Source: an uncultured Litoreibacter sp.
GTDB lineage: Bacteria; Pseudomonadota; Alphaproteobacteria; Rhodobacterales; Rhodobacteraceae
Direction of reading: 5' to 3'
DNA: 64,000 bases
NCBI GenBank assembly: GCA_947492995.1
Contig: CANLOU010000001.1
Location: forward strand, 1,125,001 to 1,189,000
The notes under the pieces are model-generated. The model made no database searches. It had not been told where the DNA came from and saw only the letters and a program-made list of their open reading frames with translations. Below, piece by piece: positions 54,699 through 61,913 of this stretch (position 1 is the stretch's first letter; each line of letters starts with the position of its first letter). A program made the position numbers and the translations under genes.

Positions 54699-55640
54699 TT
54701 GAAACGGACGGACAAATTCTGCAAAGATAACGTGCGGATTGCACTGACCGGTGGCCTAATGCGTAAGCGGGTTGCGGATGATTTTGGCGCCGGCATGTCC
54801 GCGCTGAATAAATGGATCACAGCGCATTGAGATGCTGATGTGGTGTCGAGAAAAAATTTAGGCCTCGCGCGAGAGAATGACCGGCTTCGACATGAGAACA
54901 GCTTTCTTAAGGAAGAGGGAGAATCCAAAAAAATGGCCTAACCGTCTGTGCGATATCGTTTGCGTCAGCGCACGCGGTCTACGTGCGTTCCGCAGACGCC
55001 CTGCCTATCGCAGACCGCGGTTTGATCTGGTGACGCTGGCACATATCAAAGAACAATCGCGTCTCAGCTTGGGCCGCTATGGCAGGCCACGCATGACTGA
55101 AGGGTTGAAGGCGATCGGCCTGAACGTGAGGCGCCGCGGCGTTGGTGATTGATGCGTCAGAACGGCATGATAGTCATCAGGACACGCAAACACCAGATGA
55201 CGACGGGCAGTCATCACAAGTTCAACATTGCAACGAACTTGCTGGATCGAAACCTCACCGCCGAGGCGCCAAACCAAAAGTGGGCTGAAGAAAGCAGCTA
55301 TCTGTGGACCCGCGAAGGCTGGCCGTACCGTACCGTGATCCTTGATCCGCATTCACGGTGTGTGATTGGCCGGGCCGGAAATAACCGGATGAAGCGTGAT
55401 CTCGCGATTCAGGCGTTGAAGATGGCCCTAGTGTTCCGTGCGCCGCTCAAAGGCTGCATTCACCAAACGGATCATGGGTCGTAATATCGCGCTCATGAAT
55501 GTCAGAAAATTCCGCGCCAACATGGCGTCTTGGTTTCAATGTCGGGCACAGGCAATTGCTATGATAATGCGGCAACGGGTAGAGATGACAGTCTCCAAAT
55601 AGATCAACGGCTTCGCCAACCCGCGACGCCGTTACTAATC
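54699..55640 (+). mobile_element. Decayed IS3-family insertion sequence (orfA and orfB remnants)
   Basis: Broken IS3-type transposase. OrfA (54699-54941) reads KRTDKFCKDNVRIALTGG, then NKWITAH with a TGA stop replacing Arg, then LARENDRLRHENSFLKEEG (leucine zipper-like). OrfB resumes NRLCDIVCVSARGLRAF, then LVTLAHIKEQSRLSLG. It is frameshifted near 55149 and has a TAA stop in place of Gln after HQTDHGS. A deletion follows GNCYDNA, with INGFANPRRRY left at 55600-55637. The first catalytic Asp is replaced by Glu (KWAEES) and the final Glu is deleted, so it cannot transpose. Flanking inverted repeats were not identified. Confidence 0.85.
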
Positions 55641-55668
55641 CTATCCCCTAGTTTGTAAGATCCTAAGT

Positions 55669-56199
55669 TTAACCGTCAAGCATTAATAGCCTCACGATTC
55701 TTGCGGTGGAACCTGGCAGATCTGACAAGATTTCTGAACCGATTTCAATCTGGTTGGATCGAATAGTATCAAGAATTACGGCTGGATGTTGCTCTGTTGG
55801 CTTGGACATCATGCAGTTGTATTGGTAGTTGTTGCCTAGAAGAGCGCTTTTTGGAGAATCTATTGACACTACAGCGGATGGCATCTTCGTATTTTCCAAG
55901 CTGCCCTTTTCAGCTAACTTGGATTTGCCAGTGGGTAAAGGCTCGTAACTTTCTGCATCTTTCTTGCGTGAAACGGTTTGCGACAGGCTTTTGAGTATCA
56001 ATTTATACTCTGCATTGGGGAGCGTTGGGCTACTTCCAGCTATTTTGATGAGATCGTCCACAAAGGCACTGGAAGCATTCGCTAGCACTTCGTTGTCGAG
56101 GATTCCAAGTAGAAATCTTGCTTTCTTCGATTTTGCTTCGTTTGAGTTGAGGTGGGATAAACTTTGTAGTTGGCTGGCTCTTCGCCTGTCTTCAATCAT
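55669..56199 (-). CDS. Uncharacterised protein coupled to fliP
   Basis: A 176-residue, charged, probably cytoplasmic protein (MIEDRRRASQLQSL). No known family is recognised. The ATG at 56199 overlaps the fliP stop by four bases (ATGA), so I chose it over an ATG at 56241. Coupling suggests a flagellar role. Lower GC, like its neighbours. It adjoins the IS remnant, so its C-terminus could have been altered by it. Confidence 0.65.
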   Translation of the reverse strand: MIEDRRRASQLQSLSHLNSNEAKSKKARFLLGILDNEVLANASSAFVDDLIKIAGSSPTLPNAEYKLILKSLSQTVSRKKDAESYEPLPTGKSKLAEKGSLENTKMPSAVVSIDSPKSALLGNNYQYNCMMSKPTEQHPAVILDTIRSNQIEIGSEILSDLPGSTARIVRLLMLDG

Positions 56200-56930
56200 T
56201 CGAAATAGCTCCGTACTAACGCCGTAGAGATCAGACTCCAACCATCAGCTACGGCAAAGAATGCTAGTTTAAATGGGAGCGATATAACGGCGGGTGGAAC
56301 CATCATCATACCCATGGACATAAGTACTGCAGCGACCACAAGATCGATAATCAAGAACGGAAGGAAAATTAGGAAACCAATTTGAAATGCGCGCTCAATT
56401 TCGCTGAGCATAAAGCTGGGAACCAAAAGAGATAGAGGAGATTGATCTGGGCTGATGGGGTCTGTGAATGAGCGTAGTTCGGCCAAGGTTTGAAATGTCT
56501 CTAGGTCAAGCCTTGCAGCCATAAATGTGCGAAATGGGTCAATCGTTTTTGGAAACGCTTCAGCAATCTCAATGCTCCCTGCTGTCAGAGGTTCTAGCCC
56601 TTGGGTCCAAGCTTCTTGAAAGACGGGTTCCATTACAAAGTAGGTGAGAAAGAGAGCGAGTGAAACAATCAACATGTTTGGCGGAGCTTGCTGTAATCCG
56701 ATCGCTTGTCTCAGAATTGAAAGCACAGTCACTATGAATGGAAAACAAGTGACCATAATTGCGAGCCCGGGCGCTATGCTGAGCAAAGTAATTGCAGCAA
56801 TGAGTTGGACCGCTGTGGTGCTCAGCGTAGATTGATCTCCGACATCTATGGATATGCTTTGCGCAAGACTCGGGTGAGAAAATGCGGAGAGGGCGATCCC
56901 TGCACCCAAGAGAAGCGACCAGTTTCTCAA
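56196..56930 (-). CDS. fliP: Flagellar type III export protein FliP
   Basis: A 244-residue inner-membrane export protein with a signal-like N-terminus. FliP motifs: LSIAPGLAIMVTCFPFIVTVLSILRQAIGLQQAPPNMLIVSLALFLTYFVM, then PSFMLSEIERAFQIGFLIFLPFLIIDLVVAAVLMSMGMMM. Part of the FliPQR export gate. Overlaps fliN and the downstream unknown gene by four bases each. Confidence 0.95.
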   Translation of the reverse strand: MRNWSLLLGAGIALSAFSHPSLAQSISIDVGDQSTLSTTAVQLIAAITLLSIAPGLAIMVTCFPFIVTVLSILRQAIGLQQAPPNMLIVSLALFLTYFVMEPVFQEAWTQGLEPLTAGSIEIAEAFPKTIDPFRTFMAARLDLETFQTLAELRSFTDPISPDQSPLSLLVPSFMLSEIERAFQIGFLIFLPFLIIDLVVAAVLMSMGMMMVPPAVISLPFKLAFFAVADGWSLISTALVRSYFE

Positions 56931-57214
56931 GCCTGACCCTTTCGCCGTTGAAGGACATTAGTAACCCGAACGCCAAGTGCGGTCCCGGCGTCTTCCTCCA
57001 GTTCTTCAAGGACGCCTTTGGCAATCAATCGTTGACCAATATACAGAGAGACGGGATCATCTAAGTTGCTGCCTAAGCTTAGGACATCATCGATTGCTAG
57101 TTTGCTGAGCTCGGCCATTGTCGCTCGGCTATGGCCCAGGCAAACACTGATCTCGATCTGGACCTCATCAAGGACCAGATCTGCGGATGACACTGTTGGG
57201 TTCGCTTCAACCAT
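56927..57214 (-). CDS. fliN: Flagellar motor switch protein FliN
   Basis: A 95-residue SpoA-domain protein (VQIEISVCLGHSRATMAELSKLAIDDVLSLGS, then PVSLYIGQRLIAKGVLEELEEDAGVRVTN-type). It is the short form, without the extended N-terminus of E. coli FliN. Part of the C-ring that binds CheY. It overlaps fliH by eight bases. Confidence 0.9.
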   Translation of the reverse strand: MVEANPTVSSADLVLDEVQIEISVCLGHSRATMAELSKLAIDDVLSLGSNLDDPVSLYIGQRLIAKGVLEELEEDAGTALGVRVTNVLQRRKGQA

Positions 57215-57803
57215 GCATCAATCGCTCCGGCTGTGGGGGAGCAAAGAAATCCGCTATCGCGATCTCAATGCGTTTGATCGCAGCATCAGCATCGAGCGCT
57301 GTGAAACCGTCCGCATAACAGAGCTTGATTTGCGAGCCGGCCAAAGTTTCCTCTGCGTGAACTTCGATCGGTGTCGAGCCATTTGTCGCTACGAGTGCTG
57401 ATAACTGATCGTGGTTTTCCGGCGCGCAAAGAATTCGAATGGGTGGCTCAACAAGCTCCGCCAAGTTTTTGAGTTCTTCCTGCACAAACTCGACCAAAGA
57501 GGCGCTGGACGCATGGGGTAGCACCGACTTGAGCATCGTTTCGAGTAGCGGTTTAAATGATCCCATGATGTGTTGGCGGGCTTCAAAATAAGTAAACCCA
57601 AGCTCCTGCAGTGCCGTCGCGATGTTATTCTGAACGGCGCTTTCTTCACTGCGCGCCTCTTTGACTGCATCGTTCCAACCGTCTCGGTAACCCTCGTCGA
57701 AGGCTTCTCTTTGGGCATGCTTGTTTTCTGCATTTGGCTGTACCTCGTGCGATGTATTCTGAGGGTCGGAAAAGTCCTCCAAGCTTAACAGGGTTGCTAT
57801 CAT
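57207..57803 (-). CDS. fliH: Flagellar assembly protein FliH
   Basis: A protein of about 198 residues with an N-terminal charged region, YRDGWNDAVKEARSEE and a C-terminal E-set (AEETLAGSQIKLCYADGFTALDADAAIKRIEIAI). It regulates the FliI ATPase. Start ATG 57803 overlaps the fliF stop (ATGA). Identification relies on position between fliF and fliN as well as sequence. Confidence 0.78.
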   Translation of the reverse strand: MIATLLSLEDFSDPQNTSHEVQPNAENKHAQREAFDEGYRDGWNDAVKEARSEESAVQNNIATALQELGFTYFEARQHIMGSFKPLLETMLKSVLPHASSASLVEFVQEELKNLAELVEPPIRILCAPENHDQLSALVATNGSTPIEVHAEETLAGSQIKLCYADGFTALDADAAIKRIEIAIADFFAPPQPERLMHG

Positions 57804-59410
57804 GTGGTTTCCTCTGGAGCTTCTATCCAACCCCGCAAAATTTCGACCGTCTCGTCTTGGCGTTCTTCAATGAGCGTTTTCAGGCGTTGGACTGGATCAG
57901 CAGTCACGTCGGTGGATGGCAATGATCGGGCATCTGATTTGGCAACGTTTTCGATACCTGCCATTGGAGATGGAGGGTTTTGGACCTCCCCATTCAGCGC
58001 ATTTTGTTCGAGCAAATTATTGTCGACTGCTGAAGCCGAGCCGGGCGGCAAAGCCGGTGCAGCCGCGGCAACAATGATCGGACGGATAACGAATAATCCG
58101 AGGACCATGACGACCAGACCGGTGACACCAAGCTCTGCGAATTTGAGAACATCAAGTGATCTAGATGAGGCCCAACCTTCGGCTTCCAAAGTGCCGCTAT
58201 CGGCTGTTGCTGCTGGAAGTTCCATTGACCTGATTGTTACGGTATCGCCGCGCGCCTCGTCATAGCCGACAGCGGATTTCACCAAGTCTTCGAGCATTTC
58301 TAGTTCTTCTGCAGGCCGAGGGAGCCAAGTCGGCGACCCAGTAGATTGGGAATTTTCAATTCCATCGACCAACACAGCAACACTGATGCGTTTGACCGAC
58401 CCTGGAAGCTTTCTTAGCTCCCGCGTTGTTTCTGATAATTCATAATTGATAGTTTCTTGTGTCTCAGAGTCTTGGCTGTTGGCCTCATCGCCGCCTGCGG
58501 CAGCTTCGCCATCGGGTAAATTTGATGCAACCGTGACTGCGCCACCGTCAGAATTTTGGCTGTTACTACTGGTCTCTTGGGTTTGAGTGCTCACCACAAC
58601 GCGACCATCCGGATCGAAGCGACGTTCGACGATCCTTTCGTCATCTGTCAAAGTTTCCACATTCACTTCGACGATAGCCTTGCCGATACCAGTTCGTGCT
58701 TCGATAAGCCTTTCGACATTTTGTTTCAGCAGCGCTGCGCGGTCCAAGCCAACCTGATGCGGGCTGCCGCCGCTTTCATGTGCGATAACGGTGCCCAAAT
58801 CCGCGTTGATAATGGACACATCCTGAGGATTAAGGCCGGACACTGCCGAGGCGACAAGATACCGAATGGCCTGAGCGGCCTCTGCAGAAATCCCGCTTGT
58901 TCCGCCTCTTATTGATACCGATGCGGTGGGAGCCGTCGCTTTTCGAAACGGTGAGGAGCCGCTTTGAGCTATGTGAACTCTGGCAGCCGTAATCTTGGGA
59001 TTGGCCAGAATGGTTCTGGCAAGTTCACCTTCTTTGGCCCTGAGGTAAGCGACATCGAACATTTGTGACGTTGTGCCAAACCCAGAAAGTGTGTCGAGCA
59101 GCTCGTAACCATTTACGTCGCCAGAAGGTAAGCCTTCTGCGGCTAAAGTAAGCCGAAGTGCATCCCGGCTGGAGGCATCCACGTATATGGCGGAATTACG
59201 AACGTCGTAAGTGACGCCTTGGCCATCAAGTGCGGCCAAGACCTCGCCAGATGCCTTTGGGCTTAACCCGCTATAAAGCAGGGCGTAATTCGTTTGTGCC
59301 GCCATTCGAGTGAGGGCCAGTACACCGACAAACATAATTGCTGTCGCTGCAATTACGATCAGACGGCGACGCGTATCGAGTTGATTCCAGATATTGAAGA
59401 GTTGCTGCAC
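57800..59410 (-). CDS. fliF: Flagellar MS-ring protein FliF
   Basis: A 536-residue ring protein with a membrane helix near residues 17-35, the YscJ/FliF-type domain (TNYALLYSGLSPKASGEVLAALDGQGVTYDV) and a long central part. The C-terminal helix is near 440, followed by a cytoplasmic tail for FliG. The start of the fliF-fliH-fliN-fliP operon, divergent from fliL, with a CtrA-like site between. Confidence 0.93.
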   Translation of the reverse strand: MQQLFNIWNQLDTRRRLIVIAATAIMFVGVLALTRMAAQTNYALLYSGLSPKASGEVLAALDGQGVTYDVRNSAIYVDASSRDALRLTLAAEGLPSGDVNGYELLDTLSGFGTTSQMFDVAYLRAKEGELARTILANPKITAARVHIAQSGSSPFRKATAPTASVSIRGGTSGISAEAAQAIRYLVASAVSGLNPQDVSIINADLGTVIAHESGGSPHQVGLDRAALLKQNVERLIEARTGIGKAIVEVNVETLTDDERIVERRFDPDGRVVVSTQTQETSSNSQNSDGGAVTVASNLPDGEAAAGGDEANSQDSETQETINYELSETTRELRKLPGSVKRISVAVLVDGIENSQSTGSPTWLPRPAEELEMLEDLVKSAVGYDEARGDTVTIRSMELPAATADSGTLEAEGWASSRSLDVLKFAELGVTGLVVMVLGLFVIRPIIVAAAAPALPPGSASAVDNNLLEQNALNGEVQNPPSPMAGIENVAKSDARSLPSTDVTADPVQRLKTLIEERQDETVEILRGWIEAPEETT

Positions 59411-59473
59411 TGCTTTGCCTCTGATTCTGATGGGCCGTTCTGGTCCAACTGACTCAAATTAGATCGATCAGGC

Positions 59474-59488
59474 TTAACAATCGGTTAG
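59474..59488. promoter_or_regulatory. CtrA-like site between fliF and fliL
   Basis: TTAA-CAATCGG-TTAG fits the TTAA-N7-TTAA consensus with one mismatch. It lies in the 125-base gap that must hold both fliF and fliL promoters. CtrA controls flagellar genes in Rhodobacterales. Confidence 0.6.
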
Positions 59489-59535
59489 CCAGTTGCGCGC
59501 TATAGGACAAAAAGTGAACTTCGAAAGAGATTCGT

Positions 59536-60015
59536 ATGTCTGATGTGCAAGAAGCCGAACACGAGGCCTCGCCCAAGAAAAGTAGGAAGGGGCTGTTGGT
59601 CGCTCTAATTGTCGCGACCGCCGCCGGCGGAGCTGCGTTTTATGCAGTCTCTTCTGGAATGATACTTGGGACATCGCGGGCGGAGGCCCAGAAAGGGCCA
59701 ATTACTGAGAATACTGAACTGGCGACTTTTGTGCCGCTTACCCCGGTCGTCGTATCATTGGGTCAGCGATCTAATTACCAATTGCGTTTCAATGCGCAAC
59801 TCGAAGTTGAGCCCTCGCGCAAAGGCGATGTTGAAAACCTCATGCCGCGTATTTTGGACGTTCTCAATGGATATCTGAGAGCAGTCGATATCTCCGATCT
59901 TCAAGACCCAACTGCGCTTGTAAGGCTGCGCGCACAAATGCTGCGTCGCGTACAACTTGTCACTGGCAAGGGGCATGTCCGTGACCTTCTTATAACGGAG
60001 TTCGTTCTAACATGA
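59536..60015 (+). CDS. fliL: Flagellar basal-body-associated protein FliL
   Basis: A 159-residue protein with a cytoplasmic basic N-terminus, one helix (LLVALIVATAAGGAAFYAV) and a periplasmic stomatin-like domain ending LLITEFVLT. It stabilises the stator around the motor. The stop overlaps the next gene by four bases. Confidence 0.9.
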   Translation: MSDVQEAEHEASPKKSRKGLLVALIVATAAGGAAFYAVSSGMILGTSRAEAQKGPITENTELATFVPLTPVVVSLGQRSNYQLRFNAQLEVEPSRKGDVENLMPRILDVLNGYLRAVDISDLQDPTALVRLRAQMLRRVQLVTGKGHVRDLLITEFVLT

Positions 60016-60422
60016 TTGAGACGGGCTTGACCTACTTCTCTGATATACTTCTAGGCATAGGCGCTTTGGCCGCAGCGCTTTATTGCGTTGTCCTTTCGCG
60101 GAAGCTCAACGGCTTGACCGATTTAGATCAAGAGCTGGGGAGCGCGATTGCTCTTCTATCCCAACAAGTCGACGAAATGACTGCTGCGCTGGATGGAGCA
60201 CAGCAATCCGCAACGCGATCACAGTCTGAGCTAGCCGCAACAATTGTGCAGGCACAGAAAATCGAACGAGACCTGAAAGGCCTTAGTGCATTGGCCCCAG
60301 AAAAAGCTGTCGATCACTCTCTTCGCCCTGGTTCTGGTGCATCGTATGAAGCCGATTCCGGCGGACTGAAGGACGGTGCAACGTCGCTGTTTCTGCGACA
60401 CAAAAAGAGGGTGATATCGTGA
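60012..60422 (+). CDS. Small membrane-anchored coiled-coil protein (DUF6468-like) of the flagellar operon
   Basis: A 136-residue protein with one N-terminal helix (DILLGIGALAAALYCVVLSRKL), then a coiled-coil region about residues 40-95. This layout matches DUF6468, found next to fliL in Rhodobacterales. Function is unknown; a scaffold or stator accessory role is possible. Coupled to both neighbours. Confidence 0.7.
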   Translation: MIETGLTYFSDILLGIGALAAALYCVVLSRKLNGLTDLDQELGSAIALLSQQVDEMTAALDGAQQSATRSQSELAATIVQAQKIERDLKGLSALAPEKAVDHSLRPGSGASYEADSGGLKDGATSLFLRHKKRVIS

Positions 60423-61000
60423 GAAACGGAACCAAAAAGCCAAGCCCCAATTGTGTTCTGCTTATGATTGTCAGCTTATTCCTAATCTCGGGTGCCTTAA
60501 GGTTCGGTGGCATGGGATTCGCGGTTGCCAATGAGGCCAACCCATCAGCCAAGGCGACGCAGGCTGCCGTCGACGACGCCCCAAAAACAGCCCAGCACAC
60601 CGAGACGCTCCTTCAAATAATCGCGACCAGAACCGCGGAGTTAGATAAAAAAGAACAAGAACTTCTGGAGCGATCACTTTCGCTAAATGCAGCGGAAGTT
60701 TTGATCGAGCAGAACCTCGTTCGTATGGCAGAGGCCGAAAAAGCTCTGGCAGAAACGATCTCCAGAGTAGATGGAGCAGCTGAAGGCGACCTAGACCGGC
60801 TTACTTCAGTATATGAATCTATGAAGCCAAAGGTTGCGGCCTCCCTTTTTGAACAAATGACCCCAGATTTTGCCGCGGGCTTTCTTAGCCGAATGTCACC
60901 GCAGTCGGCGGCGAATATTATGTCAGGGCTTTCGGCAGAAGCGGGTTATGCAATCAGTGTTGTGCTCGCGGGGCGGCACGTAAATACGCCTACTCGGTAG
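60419..61000 (+). CDS. MotE-like flagellar protein
   Basis: A 193-residue protein with a signal or anchor helix, then a coiled coil (LDKKEQELLERSLSLN to about 115) and a C-terminal MgtE-N-like domain (YESMKPKVAASLFEQMTPDFAAGFLSRMSPQSAANIMSGL). This is the MotE layout; Rhizobium MotE is a MotC-dedicated chaperone. GTG start overlaps the previous stop. MotA follows after 43 bases. Confidence 0.8.
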   Translation: MRNGTKKPSPNCVLLMIVSLFLISGALRFGGMGFAVANEANPSAKATQAAVDDAPKTAQHTETLLQIIATRTAELDKKEQELLERSLSLNAAEVLIEQNLVRMAEAEKALAETISRVDGAAEGDLDRLTSVYESMKPKVAASLFEQMTPDFAAGFLSRMSPQSAANIMSGLSAEAGYAISVVLAGRHVNTPTR

Positions 61001-61043
61001 GCATCCAGACGTCCGAGAATATGTTGTTGGAGAGATACCCTAG

Positions 61044-61913
61044 ATGATCGGAATTGTAGGCATTGTCATTGTGTTTGTCATGGTATTCGGCGGCTATCTG
61101 GCCGCTGGTGGCAAGATGGGAATCATCCTTAAATCGCTACCCTTCGAAATGACTATGATTGGTGGGGCCGCACTTGGCGCTTTTGTCATCGCTAATGATA
61201 TGGCAGGGATCAAGCATACTGCAAAGGATATTGCAAAAGTCTTCAAGGGGCCGAAATGGGTTCACTCTGATTATCAAGATCTGCTCTGCCTTCTTTTTGA
61301 GTTGATTAGATTAGCGCGGAAAAATCCCGTTGAACTGGAGCCGCATATCGAGATCCCGGAAGAGTCAGCAATTTTTTCTAGATATCCAAAAATCCAAAGT
61401 GACAAGGAGTCTGTCGAGCTTATCTGTGACACATTACGATCAGCTGGGATGAATTACGATGACCCACATCAAGTTGAGGAAGTGCTTGAAAAACGGCTAG
61501 AGGCGAATTTGCATCACGCTTTGCATTCAAGCCACGCTCTTCAGACCGTCGCGGATGGGCTGCCCGCTTTGGGTATCGTAGCCGCGGTCTTGGGGGTTAT
61601 TAAGACGATGGGCTCGATTGACCAACCTCCTGAAGTCTTGGGAAAATTGATTGGCGGTGCGCTGGTTGGAACGTTCCTAGGCGTTTTCTTGGCTTACGGT
61701 TTCTTTGGTCCGTTTGCTGGGAAAGTGAAAACAATCACTGAACAAGATGGGCAATTTCATCTTCTGATCCGAGAAGTATTGGTCGCCAATCTGCATAACC
61801 ATGCAGTTAATATTTGCATCGAAGTCGGCCGCCAAAACACCCCTGGGCACTTGAGGCCTAGTTTCTCTGACCTTGAACTGGCGCTGAAAGCGGTCAAGCA
61901 GGTTAGTGCGTGA
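61044..61913 (+). CDS. motA: Flagellar motor stator protein MotA
   Basis: A 289-residue protein with four membrane helices. The usual ALPALGIVAAVLGVIKTMGSIDQPPEVLGKLIGGALVGTFLGVFLAYGF region (helices 3-4) and the cytoplasmic loop with charged residues are both present. With MotB (48609) it forms the proton channel. Stop overlaps the start of the next gene by four bases. Confidence 0.94.
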   Translation: MIGIVGIVIVFVMVFGGYLAAGGKMGIILKSLPFEMTMIGGAALGAFVIANDMAGIKHTAKDIAKVFKGPKWVHSDYQDLLCLLFELIRLARKNPVELEPHIEIPEESAIFSRYPKIQSDKESVELICDTLRSAGMNYDDPHQVEEVLEKRLEANLHHALHSSHALQTVADGLPALGIVAAVLGVIKTMGSIDQPPEVLGKLIGGALVGTFLGVFLAYGFFGPFAGKVKTITEQDGQFHLLIREVLVANLHNHAVNICIEVGRQNTPGHLRPSFSDLELALKAVKQVSA

